NCBI RefSeq assembly: GCF_014358075.1
Contig: NZ_JACONT010000016.1
Location: 22,122 to 86,121, forward strand
Reading direction: 5' to 3'
Length of the DNA stretch: 64,000 bases
From: Sphingomonas albertensis
GTDB lineage: Bacteria; Pseudomonadota; Alphaproteobacteria; Sphingomonadales; Sphingomonadaceae
The position numbers and the translations under genes were made by a program. The notes under the pieces are model-generated. The model was given only the letters and a program-made list of their open reading frames with translations. It was not told the DNA's origin and did not search any database. This document shows, in pieces, positions 57,148 to 64,000 of the stretch (position 1 is its first letter; each line of letters starts with the position of its first letter).

Positions 57148-60105
57148 ATGAAGACCATGATGGTCGCGGCGCTGCGCGCTGCGCTGGTGACGACGACGAT
57201 CCTCGGATCGGCTGCTGCCCTCACGACAGCCGCGACCGCCCAGACGACGACCGCCGCGATCCGCGGGCAGGTCCGCGATGCGGCAGGCGCGGCAGTGGCA
57301 GGCGCGACCGTGGTGGCGGTCAATGACGGCACCAACCAGACCTTCCGCGCGACCACCAGCGCGACGGGCAGCTATGTGCTGAACGGTCTGCGCCCCGCTA
57401 CCTACACCATCACGTTCACGGGTCCCGACGGCAAAATTTCGGCGCAGCGTATCTCGGTCGGCGTCGGCCAGTCCGCGACGCTCGACGCGGTGCTCGCGGC
57501 ACCGACCGCGGCAGCCCCTGCTGCCGGCGCGACTGCTGAGGGCGGCACGGCCACCGGTGGCGCTGGTGAGGGCGGCGAGATCGTCGTCACCGCTGGCAAG
57601 CTGGTCGAGACCAAGACCTCCGAAGTCGCCACCAACGTCAGCCAGGCCCAGATCCGCATCCTGCCGCAGGGCGATCGCAACTTCCTGACGTTCGCCGCGC
57701 TCGCACCGGGCGTCCGCTACAACGACAGCGAAACCAACAAGGGCATCACCGCAGGCGCCTCGCCCGCGAGCCAGGTCAACGTCTTCATCGACGGCACCAG
57801 CCTGAAGAGCCAGACGCTGGGTGGCATTGCCGGCCAGACCGACAGCCGCGGCAACCCGTTCGGGCAGCTCGCAGTCGGGGAATTCCGCGTGCTGACGCAG
57901 AACTACAAGGCCGAATACGAGCAGGCCGGGTCGGCGATCATCACCGCGATCACCAAGTCGGGCACCAACGATTTCCACGGCGAGATGTTCGGTCAATATA
58001 CCGATCGCAGCCTGACCGCCGCCAGCATCCTCGACGAGCGCGCCGGTCGCGGCAAACCGAAGTTCGAGCGCAAGCAATACGGTATCTCGCTCGGCGGCCC
58101 GATCATCAAGGACAAGCTGTTCTTCTTCGGTGCGTACGAAGGCAACGACCAGGATCGTGCATCGAGCGTCACGGTCGGCAACCCTACTCCGGAAAACCTG
58201 GCGCGCTTCGGCCAGTATGAAGGCACCTATGTCAGCCCGTATCGCGGCGATTTCTATTTCGGCAAGCTGACCTTCACGCCCGACGAGCGCCAGGTGTTCG
58301 ACCTGTCGTTCAGCCGTCGCCAGGAAACCGACGTGTCGGGGTTCGGCGCGAATTTCGGATCGGCCAACATCGCGTATTCGGCGGCGGTCAACAAGATCAA
58401 CAAGACCGACACCTACACGTACAAATGGACCTATACCGGCGACAGCTTCGTCAACGAATTCAACGCGACCTATCTCGACACGGTCTACAACCCGTCGTCG
58501 CTCAACCCCGACGATCCGAGCTTTCAATATGAGGGCGTGATCACCTTCGGCGGCAAGGATTCGACGCAGCGGATCAGCCAGCAGAGCTACACGCTGCGCG
58601 ACGACCTGACGTATAACGGCCTTGCCAACCACGTGATCAAGGGCGGTATCCGCTTCGCGTTCCAGGATTACGACTTCACCAAGAACTTCTACGTCCAGCC
58701 GAACTACTTCTTCCAGAATGACGCGGCCCGAGGACTCGATTTCAGCTTCCCGGCACAGGCGCAGCTCGGCGTCGGCAATCCGCGGATCATCGCGTCGAAC
58801 TCGCAGCTTGGCGTCTACCTGCAGGACGACTGGGACATCACCAGCAAGTTGCAGCTCAACATCGGCCTGCGCTGGGATTACGAAAGCAATCTGTTCAACA
58901 ACAAATATCGCACCCCCGCCGCGGCGGTCGCGACGTTGAACGCGCTGCCCAAGACCGATTATTTCGACCCCGCGGACTACGTCACCGACGGCACCGATCG
59001 CCCGACGCGCAAGGACATGTTCCAGCCGCGGATCGGCTTCAGCTACGACTTCAACGACGACCAGCGGACTGTCCTGTTCGGCGGCTACGGCAAGTATTTC
59101 GACCGCAACGTGTTCAACAACACGCTCGACGAGCAATTCCGCCTGCAATACCAGACGGGCGTCTTCTACTTCTCGCGCAACGGCCAGCCGCGCGACGGCA
59201 ACCCGACCGTGGTCTGGAACGACAGCTATCTGACGCGTGACGGTCTGCTCGCGCTGCGGCAGACCGCGCAGACCGGCCTGCCGCAGCTTTTTGCCGTGAA
59301 GAACGATGCCAAAGCGCCATCGACCGACCAGTTCAGCCTTGGCCTGCGCCAGAAGTTCGGGATCTTCCGCGCATCGGTGACCGGGTCGTATGTTCGCGGG
59401 CAGAACGGCTACACGCACCTGTTCGCGACGCGCAATCCGGACGGATCGTGCTGCGATACGACGATCCCGCGCGCGAACGGCTTCAGCAACGTGCTGATCG
59501 GCTATGACGGGCTGCGGACGCGCTACAAGGCGCTGCTGGTGACGATCGACAAGGATTACACGGTTTCGTCGGGCTGGGGCTTCAACCTCGCCTACACGCT
59601 GTCGAAGGCGGAGCAGGACGGCGGCGATCTGTTCAGCCTCGATAAGGTCACGCCGGATCAATATGGCTGGCGGCCGATCGCCGACCAAGACGAGCGTCAC
59701 CGGATCGTCCTGTCGGGTATCGTCGACCTCCCCGTCGGATTCCAGTTCTCGACGCTGACGACGCTGGGCAGCGGCACCGCGTTCCAGTTGCTGGACCAGT
59801 CCGCCGGCACCAGCGTCAACCAGCAGACCATCCGATCGCTGTACCGCCCGAAGAACTGCCTCGGCAGCGTATTTGCGTTCTGCGAGGTCAATCTGACGCT
59901 CCAGAACAACATCAAGGTCTTCAACACGCACAACATCAACGTGGCGGTCGATCTGCTCAACGCCTTCAACAACAAGAACTACACCGGCTATTCGGGCAAT
60001 CTCGGTGTCGGCGAAACCTATAGCTTCGGCGGGCCGACGAACCTGCCGACCGGGCTGCTCACCCTGCCCCGCCGCTTCCAGTTCAGGGTCGGATATCGTT
60101 TCTGA
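57148..60105 (+). CDS. TonB-dependent receptor with N-terminal carboxypeptidase-regulatory-like domain
   Basis: An outer-membrane transporter of 985 residues. A signal peptide (cleavage near ATAQ, about residue 32) is followed by a carboxypeptidase-regulatory-like domain (about 35-115), an Ala/Gly-rich linker, a TonB-box-like GEIVVTAG segment (about 145), the plug and a beta-barrel ending in phenylalanine (VGYRF). It shares the Oar-like architecture with the receptor at 22591 but is not a close duplicate. A lipoprotein glycosidase gene follows 67 bases downstream, which points to a carbohydrate substrate. Confidence 0.9.
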   Translation: MKTMMVAALRAALVTTTILGSAAALTTAATAQTTTAAIRGQVRDAAGAAVAGATVVAVNDGTNQTFRATTSATGSYVLNGLRPATYTITFTGPDGKISAQRISVGVGQSATLDAVLAAPTAAAPAAGATAEGGTATGGAGEGGEIVVTAGKLVETKTSEVATNVSQAQIRILPQGDRNFLTFAALAPGVRYNDSETNKGITAGASPASQVNVFIDGTSLKSQTLGGIAGQTDSRGNPFGQLAVGEFRVLTQNYKAEYEQAGSAIITAITKSGTNDFHGEMFGQYTDRSLTAASILDERAGRGKPKFERKQYGISLGGPIIKDKLFFFGAYEGNDQDRASSVTVGNPTPENLARFGQYEGTYVSPYRGDFYFGKLTFTPDERQVFDLSFSRRQETDVSGFGANFGSANIAYSAAVNKINKTDTYTYKWTYTGDSFVNEFNATYLDTVYNPSSLNPDDPSFQYEGVITFGGKDSTQRISQQSYTLRDDLTYNGLANHVIKGGIRFAFQDYDFTKNFYVQPNYFFQNDAARGLDFSFPAQAQLGVGNPRIIASNSQLGVYLQDDWDITSKLQLNIGLRWDYESNLFNNKYRTPAAAVATLNALPKTDYFDPADYVTDGTDRPTRKDMFQPRIGFSYDFNDDQRTVLFGGYGKYFDRNVFNNTLDEQFRLQYQTGVFYFSRNGQPRDGNPTVVWNDSYLTRDGLLALRQTAQTGLPQLFAVKNDAKAPSTDQFSLGLRQKFGIFRASVTGSYVRGQNGYTHLFATRNPDGSCCDTTIPRANGFSNVLIGYDGLRTRYKALLVTIDKDYTVSSGWGFNLAYTLSKAEQDGGDLFSLDKVTPDQYGWRPIADQDERHRIVLSGIVDLPVGFQFSTLTTLGSGTAFQLLDQSAGTSVNQQTIRSLYRPKNCLGSVFAFCEVNLTLQNNIKVFNTHNINVAVDLLNAFNNKNYTGYSGNLGVGETYSFGGPTNLPTGLLTLPRRFQFRVGYRF

Positions 60106-60172
60106 TGCGTTAATCGGCGGGCGGCCATGTTGGTCGCCTGCCGCCATCGGCGGCCCCCGATCAGGAGTATCC

Positions 60173-61633
60173 ATGCTCGATAGACGGCAGTTTCTGGGCA
60201 CCGGCGCACTATCACTTGGCGGACTGACCGCAGGATGCACATCGGTCGGACGGCCGCTGGTCAAGGCGATCGAAAACGTCACGGGGACCGCGCCGCCCGA
60301 ACCGCCGCCCTCCGCGAACCCGCTGATCGACAATCTGCAGGAGCGCGCGTTCCTGTATTTCTGGGACACGACCGATCCGGTAACGGGGCTCGCGCTCGAT
60401 CGCTGGCCGACGCCCTCCTTCTCGTCGATCGCCGCGGTCGGGTTCGCGTTGACGGCCTATCCGATCGGCGTCGTCAACGGCTGGATCACCCGCGAGCAGG
60501 CGCGCAAGCGGACGCTGGCGACGATGGAGTTCTTCGCGATCGCACCGATGGGCCCCGAGCCGACCGGCAACAGCGGCTACAAGGGATTCTTCTACCACTT
60601 TCTCGGCATTACCAAGGGCCAGCGGTTCGCGCGCGCCGAGCTGTCGACGATCGATACCGCGTTGCTGCTTGGCGGCATGTTGTTCGCGCAGAGCTGGTTC
60701 GATGGCGATCATCCCGAAGAACAGCGGATCCGCGCGCTGGCGGACCAGATCTATGGCGCGGTCGACTGGACGTGGATCACGCCGCGTGCGCCGTTCCTGT
60801 CGATGGGCTGGCATCCCGAGAGCGGTTTCATCGCCAGCGACTGGAATATCTATAACGAGGGGATGCTGATGTATCTGCTCGCGCTGGGATCGCCGACGCA
60901 TCCGCTGCCGCCGTCGACCTGGGGCGCGCTGACCGCGAAGTTCGAGCCGTCGTGGAGCGGCGACCATCTCCATTACCCGCCGATGTTCGTGCATCAATAC
61001 AGCCATGTCTGGGTCGATTTCCGCGGCATCCGCGACGCGTACATCGCGACCAAGGATATCGATTATTTCGAGAACAGCCGGCGCGCGACGATCGCACAAC
61101 GCGACTATGCGACCGCCAACGGTGGCGCGAATGGCCGCCAGTTCGCCGGCTATGGCCCCGACATCTGGGGACTGACCGCGTGCGACGGGCCCGGCGATTT
61201 CAAGGCTACGATCGCCGGTCGCCCGCGCGAGTTCTTCAGTTACTCCGAACGCGGCCCCGGCGCGCGCGACGACGGGACGCTGGCGCCGACCGCCGCAGTC
61301 GGATCGATCGTGTTCGCGCCCGATCTCGTCATCCCGGCGATCACCGCGATGCACGATCGCTACGGCAAAGGCATTTACGGCAAATACGGGTTCTTCGACG
61401 CGTTCAACCCGACGCTGACCGAGATGGGCGAGCCGCTGAAGCATGGCCGGATCGTGCCCGGCGTGGGCTGGGTCGACGTCGATTATCTCGGTATCGACCA
61501 GGGGCCGATCGTCGCGATGATCGAGAATTGGCGGACCGGCATGGTGTGGAACACGATGCGGCGTAACCCGCATATCCGCCGCGGGCTGGACCGTGCCGGA
61601 TTCACCGGCGGCTGGCTCGCCCGCGTTCCCTGA
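60173..61633 (+). CDS. Lipoprotein of the glycoamylase (PF10091) / GH144 family
   Basis: A 486-residue exported enzyme. The N-terminus carries RRQFLGTG and a lipobox ending LTAGC (Cys22), so it is probably a Tat-type or Sec lipoprotein. The (alpha/alpha)6-barrel domain starts near [15 protein letters not shown] and contains [32 protein letters not shown], and [15 protein letters not shown]. These are typical of the glycoamylase-like family that includes GH144 endo-beta-1,2-glucanases. Substrate specificity is inferred, not shown. The start at 60173 begins the signal peptide. It is in an apparent operon with the upstream receptor. Confidence 0.85.
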   Translation: MLDRRQFLGTGALSLGGLTAGCTSVGRPLVKAIENVTGTAPPEPPPSANPLIDNLQERAFLYFWDTTDPVTGLALDRWPTPSFSSIAAVGFALTAYPIGVVNGWITREQARKRTLATMEFFAIAPMGPEPTGNSGYKGFFYHFLGITKGQRFARAELSTIDTALLLGGMLFAQSWFDGDHPEEQRIRALADQIYGAVDWTWITPRAPFLSMGWHPESGFIASDWNIYNEGMLMYLLALGSPTHPLPPSTWGALTAKFEPSWSGDHLHYPPMFVHQYSHVWVDFRGIRDAYIATKDIDYFENSRRATIAQRDYATANGGANGRQFAGYGPDIWGLTACDGPGDFKATIAGRPREFFSYSERGPGARDDGTLAPTAAVGSIVFAPDLVIPAITAMHDRYGKGIYGKYGFFDAFNPTLTEMGEPLKHGRIVPGVGWVDVDYLGIDQGPIVAMIENWRTGMVWNTMRRNPHIRRGLDRAGFTGGWLARVP

Positions 61634-61698
61634 GGGCTTTCCCCGCAACGCCGGAACGCCTAGAGCAACGACATACCCGATCCTCGAAAGGTTCCAGC

Positions 61699-62895
61699 AT
61701 GCGTGAAGCTGCCATCGTCTCGACTGCCCGTACCGCTATCGGCAAAGCGTATCGCGGCGCGTTCAACGCGACCGAGGCGCCGGTGCTGGCGGGGCACGTG
61801 ATGAACGCGGTGGTCGAGCGCGCAGGGATCGATCCCGCGCGGATCGACGACGTGTTCTGGGGCGTCGGCAATCAATGGGGTACGCAGGGCGGAAACGCCG
61901 GGCGGATGGCGATCTTTGCGGGTGGGCTGCCGGAGTCGGTGCCGGCGTTCACGCTCGACCGGAAATGCGGATCGGGGCTGACCGCGGTGGCGCTCGCGGC
62001 GCGAACGATCATCTGCGACGAGGCGGACGTCGCGCTCGCCGGCGGGATGGAGTCGATCAGCTACACCGTGACCAAGGACGCGCCGCGGTTCGTCAATGCC
62101 AGCGTCGTTGCGAAGGAGCCCGCGGCGTATATCCCGATGATCGAGACCGCGGAGATCGTCGCGGAGAAATACGGGATCAGCCGCGAGGCGCAGGACGAAT
62201 ATGCCGCTATGAGCCAGCAGCGCGCTGCGGCGGGGCTGGCCAGCGGGGCGTTTGTCGAAGAGATCGTGCCGATCACGGTCGAGAAGGCGTTGTTCGACAA
62301 GCAGGGCGCGCATGCCGGCATCGAGAGTGTCACCTTGTCGCAGGACGAGGGCATTCGTGCAGGTACGACGCTGGAGGGGTTGCGCGGGCTGAAGACGGTG
62401 TGGCCGGGTGGCGAGTTCTCCGGCCCGGGGTCGAGCGTGACTGCCGGCAATGCGAGCCAGTTGTCGGACGGGGCTTCGGCGCAGTTGCTGATGGATCGCA
62501 GGACTGCGGAGGCCGAGGGAAAGGACATCCTCGGCATCTATCGCGGGTTCCAGGCGGCGGGGTGCAGCCCGGCGGAGATGGGAATCGGACCGGTGTTCGC
62601 GATCCCGAGGTTACTTGAGCGCGCTGGGTTGTCGGTGGGCGATATCGGCCTTTGGGAGCTGAACGAGGCGTTCGCGTCACAGTGCCTGTATTGCCGCGAT
62701 TTTCTGGGGATCGATCCGGAGAAGTATAACGTCAATGGCGGCGCGATCGCGGTCGGCCACCCGTTCGGGATGACGGGGTCGCGGCTGGTTGGGCATGCGC
62801 TGATCGAGGGGCGCAAGCGCGGCGTTCGGTATGTGGTGGTGTCGATGTGCACCGCGGGCGGGATGGGGGCCGCGGGGTTGTTCGAGATCGTTTGA
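61699..62895 (+). CDS. Acetyl-CoA C-acyltransferase (thiolase)
   Basis: Cleaves 3-oxoacyl-CoA with CoA in fatty-acid beta-oxidation or joins two acetyl-CoA. The 398-residue protein has the nucleophilic Cys90 in DRKCGSG, the conserved [14 protein letters not shown] (catalytic histidine) and the second active-site cysteine in MCTAGGMGA. Length is typical. The presence of an FAA hydrolase and a branched-chain dehydrogenase nearby fits amino-acid or fatty-acid breakdown. It converges with the E2 fragment. Confidence 0.93.
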   Translation: MREAAIVSTARTAIGKAYRGAFNATEAPVLAGHVMNAVVERAGIDPARIDDVFWGVGNQWGTQGGNAGRMAIFAGGLPESVPAFTLDRKCGSGLTAVALAARTIICDEADVALAGGMESISYTVTKDAPRFVNASVVAKEPAAYIPMIETAEIVAEKYGISREAQDEYAAMSQQRAAAGLASGAFVEEIVPITVEKALFDKQGAHAGIESVTLSQDEGIRAGTTLEGLRGLKTVWPGGEFSGPGSSVTAGNASQLSDGASAQLLMDRRTAEAEGKDILGIYRGFQAAGCSPAEMGIGPVFAIPRLLERAGLSVGDIGLWELNEAFASQCLYCRDFLGIDPEKYNVNGGAIAVGHPFGMTGSRLVGHALIEGRKRGVRYVVVSMCTAGGMGAAGLFEIV

Positions 62896-62904
62896 TCTTC
62901 CTTG

Positions 62905-63012
62905 CCCCTCCCTGGAAGGGAGGGCTTGGGGGTGGGTCGGCTTCCGTACCACCGAACCGTCGCGACCAAGGCTGACCTACCCACCCCCGGCCCCTCCCTT
63001 TCAGGGAGGGGG
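62905..63012. repeat. Paired-arm palindromic repeat, family B copy 5
   Basis: CCCCTCCCTGGAAGGGAGGG plus GGGGGTGGGTCGG mirrored by ACCTACCCACCCCC and CCCCTCCCTTTCAGGGAGG. It lies between the convergent thiolase and E2 genes. Confidence 0.88.
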
Positions 63013-63031
63013 GAAGGGAGCGTTTTCGGGC

Positions 63032-64000
63032 TTAGTCGGCGAACAAGAGGACGGGGGTTTCGAGATATTTCTTGAGGCCCTGGACGAAGCTGGCCGCGTC
63101 CCAGCCGTCGACGACGCGGTGGTCGCAGCTGATCGACAGGTTCATGAGCTTGGCGCGGACGACTTCGTCGCCCTTGAAGACCGGGCGTTCGACGATCTTG
63201 TTGGGGCCGATGATCGCGACTTCGGGGCGGTTGATGACCGGGGTGGTCGCGATGCCGCCGAGCGGGCCTAGCGAGGTTACGGTGATCGTGCCGCCGCCCA
63301 TTTCGTTGGGGGCGAGCTTGCCGGCACGGGCAGCTTCGGCGAGGCGGGTGATCTCGGTTGCGAGCTGCCAGACGTTGCGGTCCTGCGCGTCGCGGATCAC
63401 GGGGACGGTGAGCCCGGCGTCGGTCTGCGCGGCCATGCCGAGGTGGATGGCGCCGTGGCGCGTGACCACGCCCGCCTCGTCGTCGTAGCGCGCGTTGAGC
63501 ATCGGGAAGTCGGGGATCGCCTTGCAGATCGCGACGATCATCAGCGGCAGCATCGTCAGCTTGGGGCGGCCGCCGCGGTTGGCATTGAGGTCGGCGCGCA
63601 TCGCCTCCAGCGCGGTGACGTCGATCTCGTCGACATAGGTGAAGTGCGGGATCGCGCGCTTCGAGGCGGCCATGTTCTCGGCGATGCGGCGGCGCATGCC
63701 GATGACCTTGATGGGCTGGTCTTCGCGGGCGCGCGACGCGTACGGGGGGTGGTAGCCTTCGCCCGAGCCGTAGCGGAGATAGGCGTCCAGGTCGGCGTGG
63801 CGGACTCGGTCGGAGTCGGTTTTGACGGAGGCCAGGTCGATGCCGAGATCGCGGGCGCGGGCGCGGACTGCGGGGGACGCGAGAGCTTGGGCCTTTTGCT
63901 CCGCATCAGCCGCAGGAACGGGTTGCGCCTTCTGCTCCCTCTCCCCTGCGGGGAGAGGGCTGGGGTGAGGGGCTGGGGCAGTTGCCGGCGTTTCCGCGTG
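63032..64000 (-). CDS. bkdB: Dihydrolipoamide acyltransferase (E2), C-terminal part, runs off the window edge
   Basis: Reading leftward from the window edge, this frame encodes the last 322 residues of E2. The order is linker (HAETPATAPAPHPSPLP), the subunit-binding domain (SPAVRARARDLGIDLASV), and the catalytic acyltransferase domain with HFTYVDEIDVT. The active-site motif is DHRVVDGWDAA near the C-terminus, and the protein ends LETPVLLFAD. It lacks the lipoyl domain within the window. It matches the N-terminal part at 54176-54597 through a 26-base identical overlap. It may continue beyond 64000 as a full gene if the window's neighbour repeats the N-terminus. Confidence 0.9.
   Translation of the reverse strand, partial: HAETPATAPAPHPSPLPAGEREQKAQPVPAADAEQKAQALASPAVRARARDLGIDLASVKTDSDRVRHADLDAYLRYGSGEGYHPPYASRAREDQPIKVIGMRRRIAENMAASKRAIPHFTYVDEIDVTALEAMRADLNANRGGRPKLTMLPLMIVAICKAIPDFPMLNARYDDEAGVVTRHGAIHLGMAAQTDAGLTVPVIRDAQDRNVWQLATEITRLAEAARAGKLAPNEMGGGTITVTSLGPLGGIATTPVINRPEVAIIGPNKIVERPVFKGDEVVRAKLMNLSISCDHRVVDGWDAASFVQGLKKYLETPVLLFAD
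63936..64000. repeat. Right half of the family H hairpin repeat inside E2
   Basis: TCCCTCTCCCCTGCGGGGAG and GGCTGGGGTGAGGGGC form the arm complementary to that at 54531-54565. The loop follows and is cut by the window edge. Confidence 0.8.

Noticed and set aside
57139..60369. A 1076-codon frame antisense to the second TonB receptor
   Set aside because: High GC removes stops from the opposite strand. The receptor on the plus strand has signal peptide, plug and barrel signatures, while the antisense product is Arg/Asp-rich without motifs.

Overview
The window is about 65-70% GC and reads as the chromosome of an alphaproteobacterium of the Sphingomonas group. The evidence is the very high GC with GC3-rich codon use, two large TonB-dependent receptors with carboxypeptidase-regulatory-like plugs, the yajC-secD-secF order, a DUF3297 protein, a GTA-type holin, and abundant intergenic GC-rich palindromes of the kind common in sphingomonads. 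The species assignment is inference from these features. Almost all of the DNA is core or conserved housekeeping sequence. No insertion sequence, CRISPR array, integrase or rRNA operon was seen.

Layout. Positions 1-6200 hold glutathione and rRNA-modification genes (gshA, rsmE), then ubiA, a PmbA/TldD peptidase and a CysQ-type phosphatase. Positions 6200-7260 form a lower-GC accessory patch with one unknown gene. Positions 7260-16650 hold a TelA/XpaC-type pair, an alcohol dehydrogenase, a putative zinc protease, typA, a GGDEF protein, an L,D-transpeptidase and small secreted or cytosolic proteins. Positions 16800-28300 hold an ABC-F ATPase, a cell-wall hydrolase, a LytTR/LytS-type two-component pair, a TonB receptor and ligA. 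Positions 28300-34900 hold a Tat-secreted SDR, a repeat-containing secreted protein lying between recN and a decayed copy of the recN 3' end, then bamD and manA. Positions 35350-42800 hold a glycosyltransferase, the SecDF/YajC translocon, tRNA-Pro(GGG) and malic enzyme. Positions 43300-50650 hold an endolysin/holin pair, hslVU, a nitroreductase, a DEAD-box helicase and a Crp/Fnr regulator. Positions 50650-64000 hold an FAA hydrolase, a branched-chain 2-oxoacid dehydrogenase operon, a DUF4174 protein, glutathione reductase, a TonB receptor next to a GH144-like lipoprotein, and a thiolase.

The most important structural observation is that the dihydrolipoamide acyltransferase (E2) gene of the 2-oxoacid dehydrogenase operon is split. 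Its first 140 codons lie at 54176-54597 on the plus strand and run into about 195 bases of meaningless G and C homopolymers. The rest of the gene lies at 63032-64000 on the opposite strand. A 26-base identical overlap (54572-54597 against the reverse complement of 63975-64000) rejoins the halves in frame into a 454-residue E2. The simplest reading is that 54598-64000 is inverted or falsely joined in this assembly. The break falls at a strong hairpin repeat carried inside the E2 coding sequence.

The best candidate for undescribed biology is the secreted protein at 30119-31081. It has a run of 14-residue repeats, each beginning with a proline after a hydrophobic residue, and it appears to have been inserted at the 3' end of recN. 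Several families of paired-arm palindromic repeats fill most intergenic gaps; I count more than twenty copies.
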